Origin: Lycium barbarum
Lineage: Eukaryota > Streptophyta > Magnoliopsida > Solanales > Solanaceae
Length of the DNA stretch: 64,000 nucleotides
Reading direction: 5' to 3'
Assembly: GCF_019175385.1 (NCBI RefSeq)
Contig: NC_083338.1
Span: 69,076,712-69,140,711 of the forward strand
Positions 23,091-34,110 of this stretch are shown here, one piece after another. Below the pieces are notes generated by a model. The model was not told the DNA's origin. It saw only the letters and a program-made list of their open reading frames with translations, and made no database searches. How positions within the stretch are numbered: the first letter of the stretch is position 1; every line of letters begins with the position of its first letter. The position numbers and the translations under genes were made by a program.

Positions 23091-23910
23091 CGTAGGCTTA
23101 GATATCACAAAGTAATATTGTCCACAATGGTATTGGAAAGCAACTAGAGGCACATAATTTTATCAAAGATGACCCTCCCACTTTCACACTTTCAAACAAG
23201 ATGCATCACCCAAAACGGTTACGATTCACACTGAAGCTTCAATCAATGACATCATGTTACTGGAAGGATCAATATGCATGCTAGTTCAATTTCGGTTAGT
23301 CAGTCATTTTCAACAAATTCCTCAACCCCTATGCCCTCACAAAGACCAAAGAAAGTCTCAAAACACACATGTACAAGTACAACAAGGACAAGAGATGAAG
23401 GACAAAAGAAACACTCACACTCACAAGAAAGTTCACATACCACAAATGCAAATGCCATAAGCTTGCCCTAATTTTCAATGCCCTTAACTTTGGACGGTTC
23501 AGTTGCGATCACATTAGGACATTTACATGGCTTGTAATGTAAGATTAAGGACGGGTAGGATAGATATTTGGATTATAGTGGCTAACCCTCCTTGAACACT
23601 ACACTTCATTTCCCTCATTTCCCTTTTTATTTTCCTTTCCTTCTTTTTGATCCTACAACCCTGATGTAGTGGCAAACTAACCATATCAGATCATAGACTA
23701 GGAAAATGATCTCTACCCTAACTTAGGCTTTAGGCCTTAATTGCAACATATTTTGCATTTCACCCCAACTTAGGGCTTTGAGCCTCTTGTTCATCACTCA
23801 AAGTGTCAAGGAATGAAAGGGTCGAAGAATGGGAACATTTCAAACAAGGGTAGAAGTTAATTAGTGTCTAGTCAAGAAAAATGTTTGAAGGCTCAAAATG
23901 GGAGACTAGG
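23091..23910 (-). other. Athila 3' internal region, second piece (non-coding)
   Basis: Continuation of the DNA interrupted at 18391. It has no coding similarity. The plus strand contains CACCCCAACTTAGGGCTTTGAG and related lines typical of the long non-coding 3' region of Athila elements. It ends where the LTR of element D starts. Confidence 0.45.
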
Positions 23911-26707
23911 TATTACACCTTGGAAAATTTCGCGTCGTTTGCATTATTGGTAAACTAACGCAAAACTAAAGTGGATATGAAGCCCTTACAAGGTTAATGA
24001 GGGTATCCAATAATTTTAAGTATGTACCTTAAGGTTTCGGAGTTAAATGAATCAGCGGAAGTAAGTTCGTTGAACGATTGGAATTGGAGTCATGTTTTGG
24101 AAAGATTTTGTACATTTGTGTTATAAATTTCTTAGCATCACCTTGACAGGAAGATGTAGGGCTCCTTATATGGTTAGTGAATTTTTACATAAGTGCCAAA
24201 GAGGTCCCATCAGGGTTGGAGGTCAAACGAATCGAAAAGAACGCATTTTTGCAAAAATTGGAAATTCTGGGGCAATATGCGGCCGCATATCAAGTATGTT
24301 GTGCAACATACTGGAGGAAAAATCCCAAAATTTCGGTACATCACTGCCCAACATTTCCCCCAAAGATAGGAGGGGAGATGCGTCCACACACTGAGTATGT
24401 GGTGCCGCATCTCCAACGTAAATTGAGACGGAGGGGATATTTTAAACCCTTTTTAATATCCCAAAGATCCCATTTTTCATATACACCTCCCACACTTATT
24501 TCCCCACATTATTAGAGAGTTCTTGAAGGTTCTCTAACATTACAAAACCTTCCACACCATTAAAAGATAATATCAAACATCAAAACTCCAAGATAATAAT
24601 CATGGAAGGTGATTATCTTTGCTTCTACTCGATGTTGTGATGAACTTGATCTTGGAAGAAGTTGAGTGAGGTGAATTTATTCTATTATAAGGTATGTTCT
24701 TTATCTTATCTACATGATTAAGTTGGTTTAAAGTTTTAGCAACTCTTGGGAAGGGAAAGAATCATGATGGAGAAGTCATAAAATATTGAATTGAAGTTGA
24801 TGACTATGAGGTGAACTTGAAAGGGGATTCTGGATTAATTTAAGATTAATTTGAATATAATTCCTTGACTATGGTATTGTTGGTATAGGTATTGTAATTG
24901 TTATTATTGTTTAGGAGTTGTTTTGAAATTTGGTCGAAGTCGATAAAATAGGGGAAGTGATGCCCAAATTCTGCTAGCTTAGTAATTACTATAGTTTGAA
25001 CTTATAAGTGTTTTCAAGACTGTATGAATCCTCTTGAATTTAGATTTGCGAGCTTGAGGGGAGAACGTTAAGTAGTTAAGGAGTAAAATAGGGGAAGTGC
25101 TGCCCAAATTCTGCTAGCTTACTAATTACTATAGTTTGAACTTATGAGTGTTTTCAAGACTTAACCTTAGTATGAATCCTCTTGAATGTAGATTTGCAAG
25201 CTTGGGGGGAGAACGTTAAGTAGTTAGGAGACGTAAAGGTATGTTAAGGCTAACCATTTCTTTCTTAAGGCATGATTCCTTTGTTGTGAACCTACACATG
25301 ATATCCATAAAGTCCCTATTCCTAAAAATGCTAGAAGCTGATGATTCTCAAGGTTCTTATGATATTGATGATAAATGTCCTCCATGATGATGATTTCATT
25401 TATAGAGATACCAAAGCTTATAGTTCTTGATGTTTTCATGATATTATTGAGCTTGTTGCATGATTATTGAACTTGTGCATTGTTGTTGATCTCATCTTAT
25501 GATAGTTGTTCCTTTAAGGTGAGATATAGCGATGATGATGATTCCATAATGACACTTCGGAGGTTACCGACCTTACGTCACTCCAATAGATTTATAGCTG
25601 TTATTTGGGATCTTATGCATGCTATATTTTTATATATATGTATTTTCTCACACTGCGCAGCGCTATATTCGGCTGGGCAGGCACGTAGATGTGCACACCA
25701 CTACAATGGGCAGGTTATGATGTTACCCCGGATGCGGGATGATATGATATATGGATCGGGTAGCATGTTCCGCGACACTAAGAACCTGTTTGGATGGGCT
25801 TAAAAAAATAGCTTATAAGTAAAAAAAAAAAAAAGTTGGGGTAGCCCAACTTATTTTTTTTGGCTTATAAGCTGTTTTCAGCTTATAATTATAGCCTGCT
25901 TTTTTAAGCAAAGCCAGATGGGCCAACTTTTTTTTGGGCTTATTTTAAGCACAAAATGGCTTATAAGCTGGCCAGCCAAACACTCAAAAAAGCTGAAAAC
26001 AGCTTATAAGCTGTTTTTAGCAACTTATAAGCTAAGCCAAACGGGCTCTAACACTTATATTATATATGTAAGTATGATAATGTTTTTTTAAAAATGCTAA
26101 GCATGCATGACATCACCTTAAGATGCAGTCCGATGTACAGGTTATTTCTCTTATCTCATGCTTCTTCACATCTTTATTATATTGTTATTCATGCCTTCCA
26201 TACTCAGTACATTATTCGCATTGACATCCTTTTATTTGTGGACACTGCGTTCATGCCCGCAGGTAGACAGGGAGATGGACCTGACCCCTAGGCTCCTTCA
26301 TCAGCAATTGTACAGGAGCGCTTTATTTGTTCTGGAGCTACAGTGCAAGTTGGTACTATTCTTTTGTTTGTATATATGGGCACGGCAGGGTCCTGTTCCG
26401 TCCTTATGATTCTATGCACTCCATGAAGAGGCTCCTAGATAGATGTATATCGCTAGATGTTTTGTAACCTCAGCGGTTCATATTTTGTATATCATTTTTG
26501 GCAGTCTTGTCGGCTTGTGCATATGGGCATAGTTGATGATGTTTATATAGACGTGCATATGATTATTGAACTCGTGCCTCTTGTAGATTGTGATAATTGT
26601 GAGTTAGTCATGTGGCCCACTTAGATATGATTATGAGATGTATATTAAGGGGTGCTCGGTAGGTTAGCTCCGGGCGCCCGTCATGGCCCTCCGGTTGGGT
26701 CATGACA
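23911..26707 (+). repeat. Element D 5' LTR
   Basis: TATTACACCTTGG...GGGTCATGACA, about 2.8 kb including a 271-bp MITE. Two ~120-bp direct copies of a segment containing TGCCCAAATTCTGCTAGCTT lie near 24,960-25,075 and 25,085-25,230. The GCGCTATATTCGGC...GGGCAG hairpin region is at 25660-25690. 'CATACTCAGTACATTATTCG' followed by 'ATTGACATCC' at about 26200-26230 is the R-region-like text shared by all these LTRs. Confidence 0.8.
25780..26050. mobile_element. Fold-back MITE inside element D LTR
   Basis: A 271-bp insertion with ends AAGAACCTGTTTGG and CCAAACGGGCTCTA (inverted, imperfect) and an interior made of repeated AGCTTATAAGC palindromes, so the whole element folds on itself. It is flanked by direct repeats ACACT (25775-25779, 26051-26055). 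No ORF. The superfamily is uncertain: the 'GGGCTCGTTTGG'-type ends are common in small Solanaceae and grass MITEs. Confidence 0.75.
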
Positions 26708-26904
26708 AAAGTGGTATCAGAGCAGTTCGGCCTAGGGTTTGTCTGCAAGCCGTGTCCAGTAGAGTCTTCTTTATGGGTGTGAAGCACGCCACACTTATAA
26801 ACAGGAGGCTGCGGGGCATTTAGGAATTATTGACCTTTCTTTCTTATCTTAGATCGTGCGATAGAGAAATGTTATAAGGGTTCCTTTTTTCCTATCTGTG
26901 TGTC
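26708..26904 (+). promoter_or_regulatory. Element D primer binding site and 5' leader
   Basis: TGGTATCAGAGC at 26712-26723 pairs with the 3' end of initiator tRNA-Met. The leader continues with CGTGTCCAGTAGAGTC, the stem-loop GTGTG-AAGCACGC-CACAC (26777-26794), AACAGGAGGCT...GGGCATTTAGG and AGATCGTGCGATAGAG before gag. Confidence 0.85.
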
Positions 26905-28255
26905 ATGATTTCAGCGATACCTGCGCAGAAAAAAGCTACAGCTGCCCAGAAGGGCAAGTCAGCGGCAGGTAGGAGGACTAAACGGGTACCGCCTACAGAT
27001 GTAAAAGAGTGTGAGTCCCAAAATGAGGTTCCATCTCGGTCCTCTCACACTCCGCCCCTCCAGAGGAGCATAGAGGAGCCTTAGCTCCAGCTCCAGCACC
27101 CCCAATTCCTCCATCGGATGCCTCAGGCCAGGATATGAGGGAGGCTATTCAGTTGTTGACCCAGTTAGTAGCCGCTCAGGCCTAGCAGTAGGGTACGGGT
27201 CATGGAGATAGAGCTGTCAGTGCCAAAGTTCGTGATTTCATCAACTTAGATACTTCAGAATTCTTTGGGTTAAAACCAGACGAGAATTCGCAGAAATTCA
27301 TAGATAAGATGTTGAGGACATTGCAGGTGATGCATGCTTCAGATGTTGAGTCGATAGAGTTGGCCTCTTATAGATTGCGAGATGTGGTTGTCCATTGGTA
27401 TAGTACATGGGTGGCTTCTAGAGGGGTAAATGCACCTCCACCGGTATGGCAAGAGTTTGTAGACGCTTTCCTTTGGTATTATTTACCTTCGACGGGCTAG
27501 AGCTGATAGATTCCTGAACCTCAGACAGAAGAACATGAGTGCCTGGGAGTATAGCCTTCGTTTTAATTCTTTGGCTAGGTATGCTCCAACTATGGTATCT
27601 GATATGGGAGATCGTCCTCACCAATTTGTGAGTGGATTGAGACCCCATTTGATTGATGATTGTTTGACGGCCTCACTTCAAGAAGGTATGGATATTTCTC
27701 ACATTCAGGCCCATGCCCAGAATCTGGAAGAGCGACAGTAGCCGCGAAGGAGTGAGCATGAGTATGATAGGGGCTATAGTAAGAGAGCCAGATCCTCAGG
27801 TGCTATTAGTTAGTTCAGAGGGGGTCAAAGGCAGCGGTATTCTAGGCATTCGGGCCAGTCAGCAGCTAGTGCACCTCGACGATTTGCAGGCTAGAGATTT
27901 GATCGACCTATTCATTCCGGACGGGGTCAGAGTTCCAGAGCTTCGAGTTATCACTATAGGGGTGATTCAGGTCAGATGAGGCCACCTTTACAATAATATA
28001 CTCAATGTGGTAAGCTACATTCCAGGCAGTGTCGCTTGGGTTCAGATTCTTGTTCTGCTTACGGCCAGATGGGCCATATGATACGCGACTGTCCATTGAG
28101 AGGTGGTAGAGGTATGGTTCAGCCTACGGGATCAGCAGCTGGTTCTTCATCATTGGTACGCCCTCTGGGCAAGACCAGGTTGTGGTAGTGGTAGAGGGGG
28201 ATCATCCAGTTTGAGCGGTCCTCAGAATCGTATTTATGCACTGGCCGGATGACAG
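26905..28255 (+). pseudogene. Element D gag (broken)
   Basis: The frame opens at ATG 26905 (MISAIPAQKKATAAQKGKSA) and shifts near 27.06 kb. It continues as DTSEFFGLKPDENSQKFIDKM, then ELASYRLRDVVVHWYSTWV, the Retrotrans_gag domain, and YSLRFNSLARYAPTMV and MDISHIQAHAQNLEERQ. A zinc-knuckle remnant (YGQMGHMIRDCP, with first Cys lost) lies near 28060-28100. Several stops and at least three frameshifts separate these blocks. The intact homologue is the Gag of element C at 60461-61954, which aligns along its full length. It would have formed the capsid of virus-like particles. Confidence 0.8.
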
Positions 28256-28776
28256 GATCATAAGTCTTCCCCCGATGTTGTCACACGTATGTTATTAGTA
28301 TCTTCTCATGACGTATATGCATTGATTGATCTAGGTTCTACATTTTCATATGTTACTCCTCTTATCGCTGGTCAATTTGGGATGAACCTGAGTCAATTAA
28401 ACCTTTCGAAGTGTCTACACCTATTGGTGACCCAGTGATAGCTAGGCGGGTAATTAGAAATTATGTGGTTGTAGTCTGTGACCGTCATACCATGGCGGAT
28501 TTAATTGAGCTAAATATGGTAGATTTTGATGTTATTATGGGTATGGATTGGTTGGCTTCTTGTTATGCCAATGTTGATTGTAGAATGAAAATGATTCGCT
28601 TCCCGTTTCCGAGAGAATCAGTTCTGGAGTGGAAGGGTAATACAACATCTCCGAGAGATAGGTTTATTTCCTATTTCAAGGCAAGGAAGATGATTGCTAA
28701 AGGTTGCATTTGTCATTTAGTCTGGGTTCATTACGGAAGCAAAGCCACCGACTTTTCAGTTTGTTCCAGTAATTAA
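28256..28776 (+). pseudogene. Element D aspartic protease (broken)
   Basis: Encodes SSHDVYALIDLGSTFSYVTP, where LIDLGS stands for the catalytic 'LID(P/S)GS' motif. After a frameshift comes STPIGDPVIARRVIRNYVVVVCDR, VIMGMDWLASCYANVDCRMK and a stop at 28776. The same order occurs intact in element G (58792-58088). The active-site Asp is kept but the frame is not. Confidence 0.75.
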
Positions 28777-28799
28777 CGAGTTTCCAAATGTATTCCCGG

Positions 28800-29197
28800 A
28801 CGAATTTCCAAATATATTCCCTGTAGTCTTTTCAGGCTATTGATGTACTAACCGGACACTAAGTCAATATCTATTCCTCCTTATAGGATGGTACCTGCAG
28901 AATTGAGGGAGTTGAAAGATAAATTAAAAGATTTGCTAGAAAAAGGCTTTATTAGGCCTAGTTCGTTGCCATAGGGAGCGCCTGTGTTGTTTGTAAGAAA
29001 GAAAGATGGTTCGATATGAATGTGTATCGACTACAGACAGCTGAATAAGGTTACAATAAAGAACAAGTATCCACTTCCAAGGTTTGATGAATTATTTGAT
29101 CAGTTGCAGGGTGCCAAATGGTTCTCAAAGATAGATTTGAGATCAGGGTACCATCAGGTGAGAGTCAGAGAGAAGGACATTCCGAAGTCAACCTTCA
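28800..29197 (+). pseudogene. Element D reverse transcriptase, N-terminal part
   Basis: Reads [28 protein letters not shown], a stop in place of Trp, [12 protein letters not shown], then from 29020 [20 protein letters not shown] and [19 protein letters not shown] up to KSTF. Here the coding strand is broken by the LTR of element F after CTTCA (29193-29197). These are RT fingers and palm motifs, including the first catalytic Asp (KIDL). The frame resumes at 34704. Confidence 0.8.
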
Positions 29198-29785
29198 TGA
29201 TGCAAGCCGAGTTGCCTCAAGGACATTTCGAGGACCGTCCCAAGGAGTCAAAGTGTTGATGATATCATAGGAGGACGGATTGGAGATGGAAGAACATTAA
29301 AGTGGCCAAATGAGTAAAGGAAGGCTATATTTGCAAAAGAGGCCACTTTCCTAATTTCAAGACTTTCATCCCCACAAGGCTAGCCAAACAAGGCCCTTGC
29401 ATCATTAATGACATTTATGTAATAAAGTAGTGTCTTCTTTATTTCATTAGTATAAATAGCTAGTCTTTTATTTCATTAGGGGCTTTTGATGAATTGATGA
29501 ATATTTTGAGTGTTTTAGAGTTATCTCCAGAGAGAGAAACTTGAAAGAGGCCTTTGGTAGGCTCTTGTTGATTATTGTTTGTGAGAGGATTGGTTGCTCG
29601 GGAATTCAATTCCCTTGAGGTCATCCTAAGAGGCTGGTGCTATCTAGAGTGTAATTAGGAGGTCCTGGTTATTGAAGAACCTTGGTTGCCTAATTGTGCC
29701 TATTTTTGTGTTAATCTATCTATCTTTTCTTTTCCTCTTGTTTATCTTCTTAATTTCTCATTTTCGCGTATCCGTTATTGTATCA
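29198..29785 (+). repeat. Element F 5' LTR
   Basis: 588 bp, TGATGCAAGC...TTATTGTATCA. TATAAATAGC at about 29450 is a good TATA-box candidate for its promoter. Confidence 0.9.
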
Positions 29786-29787
29786 AT

Positions 29788-29799
29788 TGGTATCAGAGC
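29788..29799 (+). promoter_or_regulatory. Element F primer binding site
   Basis: TGGTATCAGAGC, 2 bp after the LTR, matching the 3' end of initiator tRNA-Met. The following leader does not contain the hairpin leader shared by elements A-E. Confidence 0.9.
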
Positions 29800-30374
29800 C
29801 TAAATTAGGTTTGTTTCAACAAATCTAGATTGGGATTTGATTCTACAAAAATAAATTCGAAAATCAGTCCAAAAATAAATTATCATTGATTTCCTTGTTT
29901 TTGTTGTTGATTCTAGTGTTAGATTGATTCAAGTTCTTTAGGGTTATTAGGTTCTAAATCTGAAATTTGAGTCAATTCCGAGTTAGGGTTTTATTTCTAC
30001 CATTGTTGAACTTGAAGAACTCAAAAGTGGGTTTGGTGATTGAGAAGAAATTGGAGGTTGAAACCTATTGGGCTTTGTTCTCCACCTCAAAGATAACTTA
30101 GATCCGAAATTTTAGCGAATTTGGAATTGATTTGGGCATACAGTGAATTTTGAATTGTTATTGGTGTTCTTGAGCATCTTCATATCTTCATAGTGAAGAA
30201 GACACCAAAAAGGAGGCTTTGATCCAAAAACTTTCATCCAAGTTGTGGAAAAGTGTTCGTTGGGCCAAAAGGGGAAAGTACTAGATTGGTGGGCCCAATA
30301 CAAGTCAACAATTAGAAAATTTAAGTCCAAATTCGAGTAAAACGAAGGGCACCATCTGCGACACCATATGTGGA

Positions 30375-30502
30375 GTCGCAGGTTCAACATGCTGACACGT
30401 AGTTCCGTCGCAGGTTCAACATGTTGACACATAGTTCCATCGCAGGTTCAACATGCTGACACGTAGTTCCGTCACAGGTTCAACATGCTGACAGGCAGTT
30501 GC
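30375..30502 (+). repeat. Four copies of a 32-bp tandem repeat in element F leader
   Basis: Units start at 30375, 30407, 30439 and 30471, each built on CGCAGGTTCAACATGCTGAC followed by ACGTAGTTCC. The first three are nearly identical and the fourth drifts. The repeat lies about 650 bp before the first ORF in an otherwise non-coding 1.2 kb leader. Confidence 0.9.
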
Positions 30503-31058
30503 ACAGCAAAGTGTGTCAGCGAACTGAATAAATCCTGTGCTCAATCTACGAGAAGCAGATCGTGTTGGAAACACTGTCTGCAAAGCTACAGTGCCATCTC
30601 AAGTTGCACACTTTAGGTTTTTGACTTTAATCTTTTTCCGTTTCAATTCCTTTTAATTTATTTGATTCTCATAGCTAATTTCAACTATTAATTGATCCTT
30701 ACTTGGTTGATAATTAGTTCTTGTGTCTGTTTATTTTCTTTCGTGTTAATTATTTTTCGTGCTTTTCTTCGTTTTACCTCGTTAATTTCTTTGCTCAAGT
30801 CTGTTAGCTTAAATTGAGCCGTCCTTTCTTTAAATTGAACAAGAATCCACTCCGACCTCAAGTGGCAATTGTGCACCTTGCAACCCACCGGATCCAAACG
30901 AGAATCAACATCGCCCGATCCAATTGAGTGGTAAAAGGCAAGAGAGTGTGAGTTCATTTGAGTGGTGCTAGCCAAGCACAAAATAGTGTAAACACGAGCG
31001 TGGTGAGGTTTCTTTACTACTAACGTGTTTGCTAAGTGTTCTTTGCCGGTACTTCTCC

Positions 31059-31340
31059 ATGGATTCTGATTCATGTGACGGCGAATTTGATTGTTATAAT
31101 GATGACGAGTGTGGTTATGAGGCGGAGGACTATGGGAACAACCAAGAATATGACGAAGGGGATTATGAGGGCTATATGGAAAAGGAAGATCATAAGCAAC
31201 TTAGAGGTGATAACTACTATTTCGAAGGTGAATATGAAGGGAGTGATGCTCATGGATCTTATGATGACGATGGTGAGGTAGAAGAACCTTATGGCGATGT
31301 GTATGGTGAGATGATGTATATGAAGGTCCTCACACTATAA
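31059..31340 (+). CDS. Element F acidic Tyr/Asp/Glu-rich ORF
   Basis: The chosen start MDSDSCDGEFDC lies at 31059; the frame opens at 31029. The product is very rich in Asp, Glu, Tyr and Gly (YNDDECGYEAEDYGNNQEYD) with no recognised fold. A similar composition (YEDTECANVDYGM) continues in another frame from 31361, so the original protein was probably longer and is now frameshifted near 31340. Its position corresponds to the N-terminal part of a gag-like polyprotein. Function unknown. Confidence 0.5.
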   Translation: MDSDSCDGEFDCYNDDECGYEAEDYGNNQEYDEGDYEGYMEKEDHKQLRGDNYYFEGEYEGSDAHGSYDDDGEVEEPYGDVYGEMMYMKVLTL

Positions 31341-31360
31341 ACCATGATTATGAAGACGAC

Positions 31361-31930
31361 TTGAGGTATGACTCTTCTTCACAGGTATCCTATGGGTCTT
31401 ATAGGGGAAATCCTTATACAAGTGCGAATTGTGATGAATATGTCTATGAAGATACTGAATGTGCAAATGTTGATTATGGAATGTCTTCTAGTAGACATAC
31501 ATATGCTTTGTCATGTAATACCTCCTATCCGAAGCAAAATGGTATGTGTGGAAATGTGAGTACAAGTTGGAGTCGCCCTATGCGAAAGGAGGTTGTCCCA
31601 AAGAGGCGATTCATGGATACCAAGGTGAACATTTGTGGTAATGAGGGAATTCTTGTTCTTGATGACGATTGTTACACCAACTTCATCACCCCTCATGCGG
31701 TTGAAGAGTTAAGGTTACCTTGTGTGATTAGGCGAAATCCTTATTATGACGAGGGAGGGTATTGGGTTGATAGGAGAGTGATGGTATTTATTTCACTTGG
31801 TGAGTACCAAGAGGAGGTTTGGTGTGATGTGCTTCCAATGGATACTTGTCACGCATGTTTAGGAAGCCCTTGACTCCAAAGGCATGAGATCCCATATGAG
31901 CAAGAGTGGCATAAGTATGTCGTGGATGAA
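31361..31930 (+). pseudogene. Element F aspartic-protease-like domain
   Basis: The frame 31361-31873 ends with VNICGNEGILVLDDDCYTNFI, HAVEELRLPC, DRRVMVFISLGEYQEEVWCDVLPMD and CHACLGSP. This follows the retroelement protease pattern seen in Ty3/gypsy (VIIDGGSCTNV, LGLP, V.FSIG.Y.DEV.CDV.PM, LLGRPW). The catalytic DSG/DGG triad is replaced by DDD, and a stop falls where W of GRPW should be. It is thus a degenerate, probably inactive protease fold lying upstream of the Gag-like block. Confidence 0.6.
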
Positions 31931-31966
31931 TGAAGAAAACCTCTATTTCCATACGTACTTCGTAGA

Positions 31967-32425
31967 ATGAATCCAAGTATAAAAGTGCAAAAGCCCAATG
32001 TGAAATGGCCTATCTTGATTATGGAAGCTAGTGGAGAAGATTATGAGAAATGGGAGTTAATGATGGATGGAATCTTTGCTAGTTACCCTTATTCCCAAGA
32101 AAAGAAGATGAAATTAGCTATTGGGACTTTTGAGAAGAAGCTTGCACACTATTGAGCCTACAAGAGGGGAGATCCAATCACTACTTGGGATGTAATGAAA
32201 GAGAGGTTGAGAGGCTATTATCCCAAACCACATGAAAGGGGATATAGGAGCAAAACTACTTCCCAAGAGAAGAAGCCAAAAGGGAGGAAGCAAAGTGATT
32301 CTTGTGAGATGCCACAAATTCAACCTATTCCTTCATCTAAGGAAACTCCAAATGAGATTTGGGAGGCATTGAAAAGGAGATGGATGGCCTTCTATCCTGA
32401 ATCACATATAAGTGAAAATGAGTAA
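31967..32425 (+). pseudogene. Element F Gag-like domain
   Basis: The block encodes MEASGEDYEKWELMMDGIFA, YSQEKKMKLAIGTFEKKLAHY, a TGA in place of Trp, then KRGDPITTWDVMKERLRGYY. This matches the Retrotrans_gag pattern (EDYLDWE..., KVKLA...F...A..WW, G.P..TW..MK..LR..F). A Lys-rich segment follows. The domain is interrupted by a stop at about 32154. Unusually it lies downstream of the protease-like block. Confidence 0.6.
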
Positions 32426-33492
32426 TTGACGGTTACCTCTTTTGAGGAAACCCCATGCTTGAAGGCAAGAACGGAGGCCAAGACCATCTCTTCCATTGGT
32501 CAAATAAGCTTACCATTAGTAGCTCAAGGCAAAGAGGATCCCTTACATGAACCTCGAGGTAAAATAACTTATCCTAACACTCTTACTTATTTGAGTGATT
32601 TTGATGTCAATTCGAGTATGAGAGTTAGTTTGCCTTGCATTGAGTTTAATGACTCTTTGCATGTATTGATAATGTCATTGTTGAAAGTGCCCCTACACTA
32701 GTTGATCCTATTGATGACCGAATTAATTCTTCTTGCAAGGTCGATTTGTGTCTACCTAGTGTTGGCACATGTGATTTGAATGATAATGCATTATCAATTG
32801 CTCGGTGTGCTTATACACTAGTTGATCCTTTTGATGACCAAGTTGACTATTCTTGTAAGATCAATTTGTGTCCACCTAGTGTTGACACGTGTGAGTTGAA
32901 TGGTAGTACATTGTCATATGGTAATCATGTTAGAAAATCTTGTGAGCTTGACATACTACCAACTAGTGTTGAAATTTGTGTTGATCAACTTGATTTTAAT
33001 GATAATTCACTACTTAAGGATCCTTGTGATGTGCTTAATGTGCCTCTAGTGAATGATGATGTTGATATAGTTGGTCATTTGAAAGAGTGTGACACCTCAT
33101 CTTTGTTTGTTTCATGTCAAAATGAGTCTCTTGATCTTGCTTTAGTGTCATGTGATAAGACTCAAATTTGTGGTGGTGATGTGTGTCATGTAGGTAGTCA
33201 TGTAAGTGAAAATGCATTGAAAGATGACATTGGTTCTTTTGAGAGAGAAATGACATGCTTTGACTCTTCATTGTTCATGGATTATTCTCTTGTAAAGGAT
33301 AATGTCTTATTTGATGATGATGTGACTATTGAAATTGAAGTGGCTAGTGGAATGTTTTGTAATGTTGAAGGTGTAGCCACTTTTGGGGACTACATGGTGT
33401 TTGAAAATCCACTATGGAACGATGATGCTCTTCCCTATGATGGCGATCTTCCCTTGGGGAATGATAATACATTATGGGGAAGGAGTGTTTGA
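32426..33492 (+). CDS. Element F Cys/Asp-rich ORF with 40-residue repeat
   Basis: The best frame is 32746-33492 (248 codons). A frameshift near 32.68 kb separates it from 32426-32701, which looks like its N-terminal part. A 120-bp unit at 32698-32817 (TLVDPIDDR, SSCKVDLC, PSVGTCDLN) is repeated from 32818 (TLVDPFDDQ, YSCKINLC, PSVDTCELN). The rest is rich in Asp, Cys, Val and Leu (NVPLVNDDVDIVGHL, DDDVTIEIEV). I do not recognise a domain. It occupies the place where RT, RNase H and integrase would lie in an autonomous element. Confidence 0.5.
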
Positions 33493-34110
33493 AAAAGAAA
33501 GGTGATACTTGTTTGCATATTGCTAATTCTTCTTTGATTGTTCTGAATCTTTGTACCTTGCTAGATCTTGCTCTTGAACCTAATAGTGAGGCTACATTTG
33601 AGGACACCATAGATGAAGTTGTTTTTTGCGTGACACCTTTATTTACTATCTATTTTCATATAATGACATTCATGTTATTGTTAGGAGTGCATTTGATATT
33701 GGGCGGGGTCTTATTAGAGTACTTAGTTGTTTCCTTGACCGTGATATATGGGTATCTTTCCCTTTTGATCCTGGTGAAATCTTAACTTTGTGTGAATGGT
33801 ATCATGTTGAAATTGAGGATCATTTGTGTGTTGTGCCAACTTGGTTTTTTGAAACCATTGATTTCTTTAGCATACCCTCAGTTCTTGATCTTTGGAATAG
33901 CCTAGTCCTTAGTTCTCTACTTGAGAGCTTATTTTTCATAAAAATGGTTGATACTTGGCTATATCACAAATTTGTGCTCACTTGGCATGGTGGTAGGTTG
34001 GTCCACCCTAACACTAACCCTCATCCTTTGAGGACTTGGTTTTTGTTTGTCTCCTTTATGGTGTTGCAAGGTTTAGATTCGAAGACGAATCCTTTTCAAG
34101 AAGGGGAGAA
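33493..34110 (+). pseudogene. Element F polyprotein-tail-like ORF and PPT
   Basis: The frame 33626-34183 encodes a hydrophobic/aromatic segment (FLDRDIWVSFPFDPGEILTL) and ends with GLDSKTNPFQEGENDA just before the LTR. The ending 'L.(S/R)TNPFQEGENDA' is the typical C-terminus of gypsy polyproteins of this kind, with the polypurine tract AAGGGGAGAA (34101-34110) embedded in it. The ORF therefore runs into the LTR. It probably continues the Cys/Asp-rich protein after a frameshift. Confidence 0.5.
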
